From positions 1 through 43,889 of IMG/VR virus record IMGVR_UViG_3300050019_000215: 43,889 nucleotides of DNA; one strand, written 5' to 3'. Origin of the DNA: a virus. Below are positions 24,204-32,095 of the stretch, piece by piece; the stretch's first letter is position 1, and each line of letters opens with the position of its first letter. Below the pieces are notes generated by a model, which had not been told where the DNA came from, ran no database searches, and was given only the letters and a program-made list of their open reading frames with translations. The position numbers and the translations under genes were made by a program.

Positions 24204-24617
24204 TCAAGTCGGCGAGAATCCAGAAAGTACACGCTCGGCTTCGAGAGCTTCCACATTTTCGTCCTCTTCAAGGTCACGAAAACGCTCAGATGTGAACCCC
24301 AATTCTCGCTCGAAGCAGAGTGGATCTGGTGGATTGTGGATCTCCTCAAGAAGCACATAAACTGCTCCTCCGCTTGCTTCAGTGGCGCCGTTCTCGACGA
24401 TCTTGTTGTCCTTTATGACGACCAGTTTTTCACGGCCCAGCCCCATCGTCCTGATGGTGTAGATCTCGTTTTTGTTCGGCAACTGAGCGTATAGGTTGTG
24501 CACCCAAGCTGGAAACTGATCATTGACACAGACAACTTTCTTACCGACGACCATGGGTTCAAGAACTGCTCGGAGGGAATGTAGGTTCCGTGTCCCAATA
24601 GGCGTATGGATTTGCAT
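24204..24617 (-). CDS. Conserved-type hypothetical protein, 137 aa
   Basis: Contains VVGKKVVCVNDQFP and then YTIRTMGLGR, LLEEIHNP and ERFRDLEE. This arrangement (KVVC-D-FP ... YTIR ... LLEEI.NP ... RFR.L) is that of a common small phage/bacterial protein of unknown function. Relatives usually begin near VVGKKVVC, so Met22 (24554) may be the true start; the upstream ATG is directly preceded by the 27-nt repeat. Ends in an acidic segment. Confidence 0.72.
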   Translation of the reverse strand: MQIHTPIGTRNLHSLRAVLEPMVVGKKVVCVNDQFPAWVHNLYAQLPNKNEIYTIRTMGLGREKLVVIKDNKIVENGATEASGGAVYVLLEEIHNPPDPLCFERELGFTSERFRDLEEDENVEALEAERVLSGFSPT

Positions 24618-24622
24618 AGTCA

Positions 24623-24649
24623 GGGCACGCGTGCGTCAACACAGCGCGC
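24623..24649 (-). repeat. 27-nt GC-rich repeat, copy 2
   Basis: Same element as 10839-10865 in inverse orientation, one mismatch. It lies 5 nt upstream of the ATG at 24617 and overlaps the end of the preceding gene. Confidence 0.7.
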
Positions 24650-24854
24650 GCGCCTCGTCGTTAAGACGATCAGTCAATGTCTTTCCGTCGGCTTTCCAAA
24701 TCTCACGCATGCGTTCTGGAGTTTCCTCGACGGCCGCTTTTCCACGCCAAACAACGTTGTCGTTCGAATCAGTGACTGTGGCGTAGTAGGATTTTGGAGA
24801 CGGGGCGTTGTAGTCATAGTGTGTCGCCAGGAGTAGGTCCGATGACCTTTCCAC
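24636..24854 (-). CDS. Hypothetical small protein, about 72 aa
   Basis: Recognisable core YYATVTDSNDNVVWRGKA, then a helix (EETPERMREIWKADG). The start is uncertain: a GTG at 24854 preceded by GAGAAG is used here, a TTG lies 12 nt upstream, and both overlap the previous gene. No known family. Confidence 0.55.
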   Translation of the reverse strand: MERSSDLLLATHYDYNAPSPKSYYATVTDSNDNVVWRGKAAVEETPERMREIWKADGKTLTDRLNDEARALC

Positions 24855-25074
24855 CGTACTTCTCAATCATCCGCCGTGGCGTGATCGTGTCTTTGTCTGT
24901 TTTGCCAAACGCTGGGTTGTCGATTCCTTCGGCAGGAATCTGGCTCGACTCGACGAGCTGTTGTTGGCCACGTTTCTCGGACCTTACAATGGCATCCGAC
25001 GGGCCTTTGGCGCCGAAAGAGTCCAACAATATAAGGCGAGGATCGATCTGACTGATGCGTGATTTTGGTTTCAT
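24814..25074 (-). CDS. Hypothetical early protein, 86 aa
   Basis: Starts MKPKSRISQIDPRLILLD. Soluble and polar, with a basic centre (VRSEKRGQQQLVESSQIP) and GKTDKDTITPRRMIEKYGGK near the end. First gene behind an early promoter, followed by two overlapping or adjacent minus-strand genes. No family is recognised. Confidence 0.7.
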   Translation of the reverse strand: MKPKSRISQIDPRLILLDSFGAKGPSDAIVRSEKRGQQQLVESSQIPAEGIDNPAFGKTDKDTITPRRMIEKYGGKVIGPTPGDTL

Positions 25075-25109
25075 GCTCTAATGAGAACACGTCAACCAGA
25101 ATTTGTAAA
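25075..25109 (-). promoter_or_regulatory. Early-type promoter, leaderless geometry
   Basis: TTTACA (25109-25104), 17 nt, TCTCAT, 6 nt (TAGAGC), ATG at 25074. The -35-like box to ATG distance is 35 nt, as in the other early promoters. Confidence 0.6.
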
Positions 25110-25112
25110 CAA

Positions 25113-25424
25113 TTAAGACACCGGTAGCCTAGACCTATTCGGGATCCTAAGCTGGGTTCCTACTGGAACTCCTATCAGGACATCAACTAGGTTATTAACC
25201 TGCGCAATCGCCCACCACAGCGTTGGAGTTCCGTAAAACAACGTCGAGATCTTGTCGAGACGGTTTTCCAGAGGAAGTGTCACCGTGTAGATTTCATCTC
25301 CAATAGCGGGAAGGACAACCGGCTGCTGAAGTCCGAAGACAATCACTCCGTTGACGTCGTACACCGGCGTCTTACTGAACATCGACAGCGGTGGAAGCTG
25401 GACTTTCTTCGAAGAAACGGACAT
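25113..25424 (-). CDS. Baseplate wedge gp53-like/LysM-type tail protein
   Basis: A 103-residue protein. The C-terminal part reads LFYGTPTLWWAIAQVNN, then LIGVPVGTQLRIPN. The pattern of Y-G-x-x-x-x-W-W-x-I-A-x-x-N-N, a short linker and G-x-x-L-x-I-P is typical of T4 gp53-like baseplate proteins and LysM-like tail proteins. It would help assemble the baseplate around the tail hub. Late box TACTTA is 4 nt before the ATG. The gene is divergent from the terminase. Confidence 0.78.
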   Translation of the reverse strand: MSVSSKKVQLPPLSMFSKTPVYDVNGVIVFGLQQPVVLPAIGDEIYTVTLPLENRLDKISTLFYGTPTLWWAIAQVNNLVDVLIGVPVGTQLRIPNRSRLPVS

Positions 25425-25428
25425 GCGC

Positions 25429-25434
25429 TAAGTA
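25429..25434 (-). promoter_or_regulatory. Late-type -10 box, TACTTA
   Basis: TACTTA, 4 nt (GCGC), then ATG of the gp53-like gene. Confidence 0.6.
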
Positions 25435-25471
25435 CCGACTCCGGCTCAAAACCTATTCTTTGCGGTCACTG

Positions 25472-28400
25472 GTGTCAAAACAAAAGCCAAAATCGCACAA
25501 AAAACTAAGTCGGATCGAAAAAGCCATCGATGAAGTCCTACAAGGGGAGCAGGCCGATCCGCTTCTCAAGCTCCTAAGCAAAGAGGATCAGGCAATGCTT
25601 CAGGACGCACTGCGCGAATTGCGCAAAGATCCTAGCATGGCGAGCGCTTACATGTCTGATCTCTGGAGGTTAGATTACACAAAGCGACCGCCATCGATGC
25701 AAGATTTCTTGGAGGACCCGTACTGGCTCGGTGGCATCATGAATAAGTCTGAGGAGTCTGAGGGTATGTTTCCCAAGTGGAAAGAGCTCCTTATACACGA
25801 CTTTGACATCGATTCTAGAATACATAACTTAGTGGTAACAGGCAGCTTGGGCACAGGCAAATGCCTAGCGCTGGGGACTCCGATTAGAATGGCCGACGGT
25901 TCTGTTAAGGAAGTCCAGGACGTCAGCGTTGGAGACCGGATAATGGGAGATGATGGGACAGCTAGGACCGTCGAGAGTCTAGCGCGCGGAAAAGAGCAGA
26001 TGTTCGACATCGTGCCATTTCGGCCAAAATGCGGTCTTGTATGGGGGTGCAACGCATCACACCTGCTTACACTCAAGCATCCAAAAACGCATGCCTTGGT
26101 AGAAGTTAAGGCGCTAGACGTTTGGAATAATCCTAAAAAGTATTCAACCTATCGCCTCGTTAGAACGGGTTTTGACCTGCCTGACGTACCCGTTCCAATC
26201 GACCCATATTGGTTAGGTTTGTGGATAGGAGACGGCGCGTGTCAGTGTGCCGGCCTTGTTGTAGCCGATATAGACGTTGATATTTTAGCCTATCATACCG
26301 ACTTTTGCTCAAAGTTTGACGGGATGAAGATGAGCGTCTCGAAAGAGGACACTAGAGGAAATGCTTGCCGAGTCTACCGACCTGTGTTTCCAACGCTTAA
26401 ACTGCGCGAAAATCCTATCATCTGCGAGCTTAGAAAGCTAGGACTTCCTATCAAGCTAAGAACTGCCGGAGGATTCAAAGCCATACCTAGTGTATACGCT
26501 CACAACAGTATCCGAGTCAGAAAATTGTTGCTTGCCGGAATTATTGATAGTGACGGAGGAATGAGCGATAATTGCTATGACATCGCGCTAGCTGACCGAG
26601 CACTCGTTCTCCAGATAAGAGACATCGCGTGGTCACTCGGAGCCACGTGCAGTTTAACCAAAAAAACAATAGACAACGCTAAATTCAAGAAGCCTGCCAC
26701 CGCATGGAGATTGTGCATCAGTGGGATAGAGCTTCCTACGCTGCTGGAAAGAAAGACCGTCGTTAGGGCAGGAACTATGCGCAGTGGAGGAAACAGGAGG
26801 ACGCCTGGAGTGACAGGGTTCAAGATCGTCGACCGTGGAGAAGGAGACTACTACGGATTCGAGCTATCCGGTCCTAATAGAAGGTTTCTTCTGGCAGACG
26901 GGACAATCACCCACAATACATTTTTAACCGTAACGATCTTGTTATACCGAATCGTGTTGGCCCTTTTGTTGAGAAACGCACAGGCATTTTTTGGTCTCGC
27001 AAAGGGGTCTCAGATATTCTACGCCATCTTGTCTGTCACGCGGTCAGTCGTTCAGGAAACTGCATTTGGTGACGTCCTGAACTTCATGGGTAACTCTCCA
27101 TACTTCATCGAAGAGTGCCACTTCAACCCGAACAAGAAGTATGCCAACTTGCGCATCCCACTTGGCGGAAACATCTTCATGACAGCGGGTTCGCAGGGTT
27201 GGCATATCATCGGTCGTAATGCTATGGGAGTTGCGCTTGACGAAGGTAACTTCCGACTTGAGTCTAACCCCGACATGAAGGCGTACAAACTCTATGACGA
27301 AGTGCGCACTCGTATTCGCAATCGATTTCAAAAGATGGCCGGTTACATGCCAGCCATATCGATCCTGTCGTCGTCTGCGCGAGATGAGTCGTCGTTCACA
27401 GAGAAGGTTGTCAATGACATCGAGAAGTCAGGAGACGATGACCAGAAGGTTTATCGCTTCGCCGTCTACAAGATCAAGGCGCACACCCTCAAGCTTGACA
27501 GACGTTGGTTCAAAGTCTCGTACGGTCTGAAAAACATTGACCCGTACATCCTCGGTGGATGGTATGACAAGGACGGAAATCCTGTCGGAGAAGATCCGCA
27601 CGAGCAAGCTCCTTCAGGTTCAAAAACTGAGTTGGTCCCTGGAAATTATCACGCCGACTTCAAACGTAACGTCAAGACCAATCTCCAAAGCATATCCGGA
27701 ATCTCGACAGGAGGTTCGTTTCGCTTCTTTGGAAATACGATCGACCTCGAGAAAGCAGTTACTCTTGGAACTTCAAACGGTCTGGCAAACCCGTGCACCG
27801 TGGTGTCGATCCCTCTGTCTGAAGAAGATGACCATGAGATCTGGGACTTCCTCGATGCGAAGACGTTCCTCACGAAGAAGCTCAGTCAGATCATGCCAAA
27901 GCGCGACCCTGGAGCTTACCGTTACTGCCATCTCGACTTGGCCACTCGTACACAAGCTGGCATGTCAATCTGCCACATCATCGGAAAACAGAAGGTTGAG
28001 GGATTGATCAACATGGGAGGTGAGGTCTTCGACGAATATCGCGTCGTGGTCGAGTACGACTTCATCTTGTCGATCATCGCGGGAAAACAGAAACCGATCA
28101 GCATCAACAAGGTCATCCATTTCCTGTATTGGTTGCGTGACATTTGCGGATTCAGGTTTGCTGTCGTGACAGCCGATAGTTTTCAATGCTTAAGCGGAGA
28201 TACATTGGTCAACACATCGCGTGGTCTAATCGAGCTTCGAGACGTTGCTGTGGGAGACGTTGTTCAATCAAAACTTGGTCCAAGGCCAGTTGAATGCGTC
28301 GTATCATACCCAAATGCGCCTGTCTTGGAAGTTGAACTAGACGATGGTGAGATCTTGACAGGAACGCCAAATCACAAGATTGAATCATGCAGATATGAAG

Positions 28401-29713
28401 TCGCGCCGTGGTCAGGATGGAAACCTAAGTTCGATTGGGTTCGGCTTGATAAGTTAAACGTGGGAGACGTAGTCAGCACGGTTAATGCTAAGTGCGTTGG
28501 TCCGACCGATTATGTGCCTCTCGATAGATTTGAGCACAGCATAGGAAAACACTGCACTCTTCATGCGCCGAATGTAGGAGAGTTCAATCCTCTTATTCTA
28601 AACGAAACGTTTGCGGAGTGGGTTGGAATTGTGTGGGGAAACGGGTACATCAGTAGGAATCATGTCTCTGTATCTGCGCACAGAGACGAGTTAGAAGATG
28701 TTGTGTCCTGTTTTAAGCGGCAGAAGTTTGACCCTGTCATAAAGCCATGCCACGGTCATTTTAATGTGCGCGTTCAAAGCCACCAACTTGTCCTGTGGCT
28801 TGCTTCGTTTGGACTCGTCAAACCTGGCATAAAGAAAACAGGAGGTTTCACGGGAGAAATCGGCATACCAGATTGCATCTTAAGGTCTCCTAGGTCAGTT
28901 GTAGGCGCATTCATCAGAGGATTATTTTCTGCGGATGGATGTGTCACAGGGCAACAGATAACGTTTGTCACAAAACACTTAAAAATGGCGCGCCAACTTC
29001 AAACTCTTCTTAGGACATATTTTGGGATACCGACACACATCTGTAAGAGGACAGTGAGGTCTGCGTTTGGGCGGACGTATGACCCTCCGTGCGTAAACTA
29101 TATCATGTCAGTTCGTGGAGAGAGAAGCAAGTTCGTAGAAATTGGTTTTTGTTACGCGAAAAAACAGCGCAAGCTGCAATCCATTGCGCATATCAAAGGT
29201 CGTCGTCTATACTCAAAAATAAAGTCGATTAAAGAAGTATCAGCGCGCGACGTGTTTGACATACGAGTTAAGGATGACCCATCGTATACCGCCAACGGAA
29301 TCGTCAGTCACAACTCGGCCCTTCCGCTCCAGATGTTGGAGAAGCAAAGATTCAAGGTTGCAAATCTGTCCGTAGACAAGACGAAGAAACCGTATGAAGC
29401 TTGGCGCGCTGGTTTTGAAGAGGCACGTATCAGGATGTTTGCTCAGTCGATCTTGATGAACGAAGCTGAGAATTTGGTTGACACTGGTGACAAGGTCGAC
29501 CATGATGACAATCACACGAAGGACGTTTGCGACGGCGCGTGCGGCGCGTACTTCTCAGCGGTCACGTTCAAGGATGACAACACCATGAGATCTCCTCACG
29601 GCAACATGCCGGGTGTTTACTCAAACGTTGACCTGAACTCTGAAGAATCTCCTCCAGTCACTGTCGTGGATCTTGAGAAGCACCGAAAACCATCAAGGTC
29701 TTTCGACGCGTGA
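25472..29713 (+). CDS. Terminase large subunit (TerL) with two inteins
   Basis: ATPase and nuclease that packages DNA into the prohead. 1413 residues from the GTG chosen here; about 685 after removal of two inteins (352 and 376 aa). The ATPase has a P-loop GSLGTGK joined to TFLTV after splicing, and Walker B GVALDEGNF. The nuclease domain has YCHLDLA, VTADSFQ and a late acidic cluster DGACGAYF after VDHDDNHTKDV. The start is uncertain: no in-frame ATG occurs until well inside the protein, and the frame is open to 25391. The gene is on the plus strand while nearby virion genes are on the minus strand. Its stop overlaps the convergent zinc-ribbon gene by 21 nt. Confidence 0.93.
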   Translation: MSKQKPKSHKKLSRIEKAIDEVLQGEQADPLLKLLSKEDQAMLQDALRELRKDPSMASAYMSDLWRLDYTKRPPSMQDFLEDPYWLGGIMNKSEESEGMFPKWKELLIHDFDIDSRIHNLVVTGSLGTGKCLALGTPIRMADGSVKEVQDVSVGDRIMGDDGTARTVESLARGKEQMFDIVPFRPKCGLVWGCNASHLLTLKHPKTHALVEVKALDVWNNPKKYSTYRLVRTGFDLPDVPVPIDPYWLGLWIGDGACQCAGLVVADIDVDILAYHTDFCSKFDGMKMSVSKEDTRGNACRVYRPVFPTLKLRENPIICELRKLGLPIKLRTAGGFKAIPSVYAHNSIRVRKLLLAGIIDSDGGMSDNCYDIALADRALVLQIRDIAWSLGATCSLTKKTIDNAKFKKPATAWRLCISGIELPTLLERKTVVRAGTMRSGGNRRTPGVTGFKIVDRGEGDYYGFELSGPNRRFLLADGTITHNTFLTVTILLYRIVLALLLRNAQAFFGLAKGSQIFYAILSVTRSVVQETAFGDVLNFMGNSPYFIEECHFNPNKKYANLRIPLGGNIFMTAGSQGWHIIGRNAMGVALDEGNFRLESNPDMKAYKLYDEVRTRIRNRFQKMAGYMPAISILSSSARDESSFTEKVVNDIEKSGDDDQKVYRFAVYKIKAHTLKLDRRWFKVSYGLKNIDPYILGGWYDKDGNPVGEDPHEQAPSGSKTELVPGNYHADFKRNVKTNLQSISGISTGGSFRFFGNTIDLEKAVTLGTSNGLANPCTVVSIPLSEEDDHEIWDFLDAKTFLTKKLSQIMPKRDPGAYRYCHLDLATRTQAGMSICHIIGKQKVEGLINMGGEVFDEYRVVVEYDFILSIIAGKQKPISINKVIHFLYWLRDICGFRFAVVTADSFQCLSGDTLVNTSRGLIELRDVAVGDVVQSKLGPRPVECVVSYPNAPVLEVELDDGEILTGTPNHKIESCRYEVAPWSGWKPKFDWVRLDKLNVGDVVSTVNAKCVGPTDYVPLDRFEHSIGKHCTLHAPNVGEFNPLILNETFAEWVGIVWGNGYISRNHVSVSAHRDELEDVVSCFKRQKFDPVIKPCHGHFNVRVQSHQLVLWLASFGLVKPGIKKTGGFTGEIGIPDCILRSPRSVVGAFIRGLFSADGCVTGQQITFVTKHLKMARQLQTLLRTYFGIPTHICKRTVRSAFGRTYDPPCVNYIMSVRGERSKFVEIGFCYAKKQRKLQSIAHIKGRRLYSKIKSIKEVSARDVFDIRVKDDPSYTANGIVSHNSALPLQMLEKQRFKVANLSVDKTKKPYEAWRAGFEEARIRMFAQSILMNEAENLVDTGDKVDHDDNHTKDVCDGACGAYFSAVTFKDDNTMRSPHGNMPGVYSNVDLNSEESPPVTVVDLEKHRKPSRSFDA
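25862..26917 (+). other. TerL intein 1 (P-loop site), LAGLIDADG type
   Basis: 352 residues inserted directly after the P-loop Lys (GSLGTGK). Starts CLALGTPIRM, block B NASHLLTL, endonuclease motifs LGLWIGDGAC and LLAGIIDSDGG both with intact acidic residues, ends TITHN followed by Thr. The extein reads GTGK-TFLTV once spliced. Packaging ATPase activity needs splicing. Confidence 0.94.
28187..29314 (+). other. TerL intein 2 (nuclease-domain site), LAGLIDADG type with Asn in motif 1
   Basis: 376 residues between VTADSFQ and SALPLQMLE, a conserved TerL motif. Starts CLSGDTLVNT, block B TPNH, ends IVSHN followed by Ser. Endonuclease motif 1 is VGIVWGNGYI, with Asn where the catalytic Asp is expected; motif 2, IRGLFSADGC, is intact. 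Homing activity may be reduced or lost, while splicing residues are complete. Confidence 0.93.
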
Positions 29714-30016
29714 CCATTTTCTGGTCTGTCGATTAAAGCTCATTCCCAGCGTCTTCTCGAGATGCTGAAGGGTGTCTTCGTCAGGGAGCGGGAACTGGAT
29801 TGCTCCTCCACAATCTGAGTGGTAGTCCACGTCTTCCTTGTGGTAGCAATGCTTCTCAAGGATCTCCTGATTACAGTGAGGACAGATTGTCATCCCACCC
29901 GGGATAATCTTGTCCTGTTTGATGACCTGACGAACGTCGACCGCGCTCTCGTTGATCGGGAGTCTGTACGTCACCGGCAAGATGGATCCTGTGATGAGTT
30001 TGGTGATTCTGCTCAT
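29693..30016 (-). CDS. Zinc-ribbon-like protein, 107 aa
   Basis: Starts MSRITKLITGSILPVTYR. Central CPHCNQEILEKHCYHKED and YHSDCGG form a C/H-rich zinc-binding motif of ribbon type. TACATA lies 4 nt before the ATG. The gene overlaps the stop of the upstream membrane miniprotein (ATGA) and converges with TerL. Possible nucleic-acid or protein adaptor; function unknown. Confidence 0.72.
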   Translation of the reverse strand: MSRITKLITGSILPVTYRLPINESAVDVRQVIKQDKIIPGGMTICPHCNQEILEKHCYHKEDVDYHSDCGGAIQFPLPDEDTLQHLEKTLGMSFNRQTRKWSRVERP

Positions 30017-30147
30017 GGCGTATGTATGCGACGAAACCGATTGACCACGGCGTCCTTTGCCAAGACGAAAGCGATGTAAGGACTGAGTATGGCGATCGCC
30101 AAGACAGCAGGCCAAACCTTCAGAGATTCATCGCTGGATTGATTCAT
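30013..30147 (-). CDS. Membrane miniprotein, 44 aa
   Basis: Starts MNQSSDESLKVWPAVLAIAI: a polar N terminus, one transmembrane helix (WPAVLAIAILSPYIAFVLA) and a basic C terminus (VVNRFRRIHTP), the positive-inside pattern of an N-out protein. It overlaps the upstream gene by 20 nt and the next by 4 nt, supporting translational coupling. Too short for family assignment. Confidence 0.65.
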   Translation of the reverse strand: MNQSSDESLKVWPAVLAIAILSPYIAFVLAKDAVVNRFRRIHTP

Positions 30148-30532
30148 TGGCGTCCCTGACCTGTTGGTAAAGATGACGGCTTTCCCACTCTGCATCCCTT
30201 GGTCTTCCATCGGCAAGTTGGAACTTAACGTCCCAGTTGTAGCCGTTGTGGAAGTCCGTTTGCCAGATCCAGTTTGCTTCAACGTCGTGATCGGTACCCG
30301 AAGCTGGGCGTTTCGACATGCAGTGGAGGCTTGGCGTGATGTGAAGTGTTTCACCGTCTTCTACGTATTCCCACGCGGCGCCGTTATGGGTTGTCGGCTT
30401 AGATGACCCTCTGGGGTACACAGGAATGACCTCGGTCAATACTGTTCCCCTCGACGTACGACAGAGCACAATGAGTCTCTGAGGGCTCAAGGTCTTGTCC
30501 AGAACCGCCGTTCCTATGACCTCGTCACTCAT
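30128..30532 (-). CDS. Hypothetical protein, 134 aa
   Basis: Starts MSDEVIGTAVLDKTLSPQ; soluble, mixed alpha/beta with Trp-rich WIWQTDFHNGYNWDVKF. Overlaps the upstream gene by 8 nt. No motif recognised. Position in the minus-strand array of small genes suggests early or middle expression. Confidence 0.7.
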   Translation of the reverse strand: MSDEVIGTAVLDKTLSPQRLIVLCRTSRGTVLTEVIPVYPRGSSKPTTHNGAAWEYVEDGETLHITPSLHCMSKRPASGTDHDVEANWIWQTDFHNGYNWDVKFQLADGRPRDAEWESRHLYQQVRDANESIQR

Positions 30533-30938
30533 CTTCTCCCTTTATCCCAGAAGCCCTGAGCTTAGTGTAATAGCGAGGATCCTCTGCCAGGTGATCTCGG
30601 GCGATGGTCTCCGCAACGTGGGTGTCGTCGGTGTGCTCCATCTCGACCTTGATCCCGGCTGAGAGCTCGTCTGGATCTGGATCCTCTGACTCTTCGACGG
30701 AGCCTTTGACCTCGATCCGGGTGCTTCCGTCTCCGTCAAAACTCCATGTGACGTCGCGCTCGTCTTGACTGGACGGCTCGACAATGGCAATCTCTCTCGA
30801 GCTTCCAGCGTTGCAGATCTTCGCGATCTTTTCCATGAAAGTCCTGAAACCGCCGGCACCTTCTCCGCTGATCGTGATCGTGACGGAGTCGACCTCTTTC
30901 TCGACCTCTCCAAGGATACGTTTGACTGTTGAGCTCAT
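30525..30938 (-). CDS. Hypothetical acidic protein, 137 aa
   Basis: Starts MSSTVKRILGEVEKEVDS. An acidic protein with a Ser/Glu/Asp-rich middle (GSVEESEDPDPDELSAG) and HTDDTHVAETIARDHLAED. TAAATA lies 4 nt before the ATG with AGGA between, so a start-proximal promoter, a ribosome site or both may apply. Function unknown. Confidence 0.7.
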   Translation of the reverse strand: MSSTVKRILGEVEKEVDSVTITISGEGAGGFRTFMEKIAKICNAGSSREIAIVEPSSQDERDVTWSFDGDGSTRIEVKGSVEESEDPDPDELSAGIKVEMEHTDDTHVAETIARDHLAEDPRYYTKLRASGIKGEDE

Positions 30939-30941
30939 GTC

Positions 30942-31526
30942 CTATTTACGGTCGTGTTTTCCCCATGAGTAAAGGCGGTGACTCCAATGGGACGAGTACG
31001 CATTCTTTCCTGGGCTTATGTCGTGAAAGAACGTATATGGAAGGACCTTGACCTTGTGGGTCTTTTCCAACAGAATCCCGATTGGACCTCCCCTGAGACC
31101 GGCGCACGTTCGCACAAGCTCACCGATGATCTCAGACTCCTTCGTGGCAAACAGGACGTTCGGATCTATCCTCCTTTTAGGACCTCCAAGGTGCGGATGA
31201 AGCTCTCCTGCAATGACCTCAGCGCTGTCATCCATCAAGTCATCGAACGGTCTGATTGGCCTAACGTCAGCGTCAACGTAGACTCCTCCGAATCTGTGAA
31301 GGATGACGAGACGTGCGTAGTCGCTGATCAATGCAGCATCGATCTCCGGGCTTTTATTATCGAGAAGAGCAGTGAGTTTTTCCTGGTTCAGATCTCTCAA
31401 GTCCTGCTCGTTCCACAATCTGTGCTCCCAAAGAGGGTGGAGATGGACCCACATCTGACCGAATGCTCGGCACGAGCTTGGCATCGGTGGACCGATCCAG
31501 ATTCGATGGGTGATGCGTGGGATCAA
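30942..31526 (-). CDS. GT32-like (OCH1-type, DXD) glycosyltransferase
   Basis: 194 residues. MIPRITHRIWIGPP at the start, LWNEQDLRDL, then ISDYARLVILHRFGGVYVDAD with the metal-binding DAD (D85, D87): the classic order of the Gly_transf_sug/OCH1 family. It transfers a hexose from a nucleotide sugar. The TTG start overlaps the previous stop and gives the family-typical N terminus, so I prefer it over the longer frame. It is coupled to the upstream glycosyltransferase; acceptor unknown (virion fibre or host glycan). Confidence 0.85.
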   Translation of the reverse strand: MIPRITHRIWIGPPMPSSCRAFGQMWVHLHPLWEHRLWNEQDLRDLNQEKLTALLDNKSPEIDAALISDYARLVILHRFGGVYVDADVRPIRPFDDLMDDSAEVIAGELHPHLGGPKRRIDPNVLFATKESEIIGELVRTCAGLRGGPIGILLEKTHKVKVLPYTFFHDISPGKNAYSSHWSHRLYSWGKHDRK

Positions 31527-32095
31527 AGGATAACACGGCCGCCAGCAAGCCGTTTTAGAGTCCCGTTGCCGTGGTGAATTACAACGTACTTTTTTGCGTC
31601 TCCAAGTACCCAATGAGAATTTACTCCTGGCATGTTGTATGCGACTAATTTGTTTCTTGCTATAGCTTTAGCAAGCTCTATGTCCTGATATATGCAGAAC
31701 CCGTTGAATTTTCTGTCAGCGAGAAGAACCTCGCAAGCATGCCGCGTGAAGTACTGGAATCCTCCAAGGAACACCATGCCGAGTTGAGCCTGTCTAAAGT
31801 CACCTGCGACATCTGACTTTCTCAGCGGCGCAAGTACGGTTTCATCGTCACTGAACACGCTGTCTGGGTCTGTTTTGATGAGCACGTCTTCGCTTGTTTT
31901 GAGGAACATCTCGAAGATTCGGCGCGTCCAGTTGACGGTGCGTTTGTCCATGTCTTTCACAATCCAGACCTGGTCCTCAGGTATGCCATCAGGAACCGAC
32001 AGCGCAACAACCCTAAGTTCCTTTCCAAAGCGCTTGAACTGAAGTTGAACACCGTCCAGTTCCGCTGGTCTGCTGATTGTAGTCGCGATAATCAT
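31523..32095 (-). CDS. GT-A-like glycosyltransferase, 190 aa
   Basis: Starts MIIATTISRPAELDGVQ. A Rossmann-like first half and IKTDPDSVFSDDE with D76-P-D78 as the DxD-type motif. HHGNG near the C terminus is typical of metal or phosphate contact in such enzymes. Its ATG overlaps the stop of the PKD protein gene (ATGA), and its stop overlaps the GT32-like start. The three genes may act together on the PKD protein. Family assignment is by motif only. Confidence 0.72.
   Translation of the reverse strand: MIIATTISRPAELDGVQLQFKRFGKELRVVALSVPDGIPEDQVWIVKDMDKRTVNWTRRIFEMFLKTSEDVLIKTDPDSVFSDDETVLAPLRKSDVAGDFRQAQLGMVFLGGFQYFTRHACEVLLADRKFNGFCIYQDIELAKAIARNKLVAYNMPGVNSHWVLGDAKKYVVIHHGNGTLKRLAGGRVIL

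Noticed and set aside
27537-28007. 156-aa plus-strand frame inside terminase
   Set aside because: Alternative frame of the TerL nuclease region, with Ser/Thr/Arg-rich composition and no signals.
30354-30354. Long version (113 aa) of the 44-aa membrane miniprotein
   Set aside because: Its extra N terminus lies inside the 134-aa gene in another frame and is Thr/Arg-rich nonsense; only the last 44 residues look like a protein.
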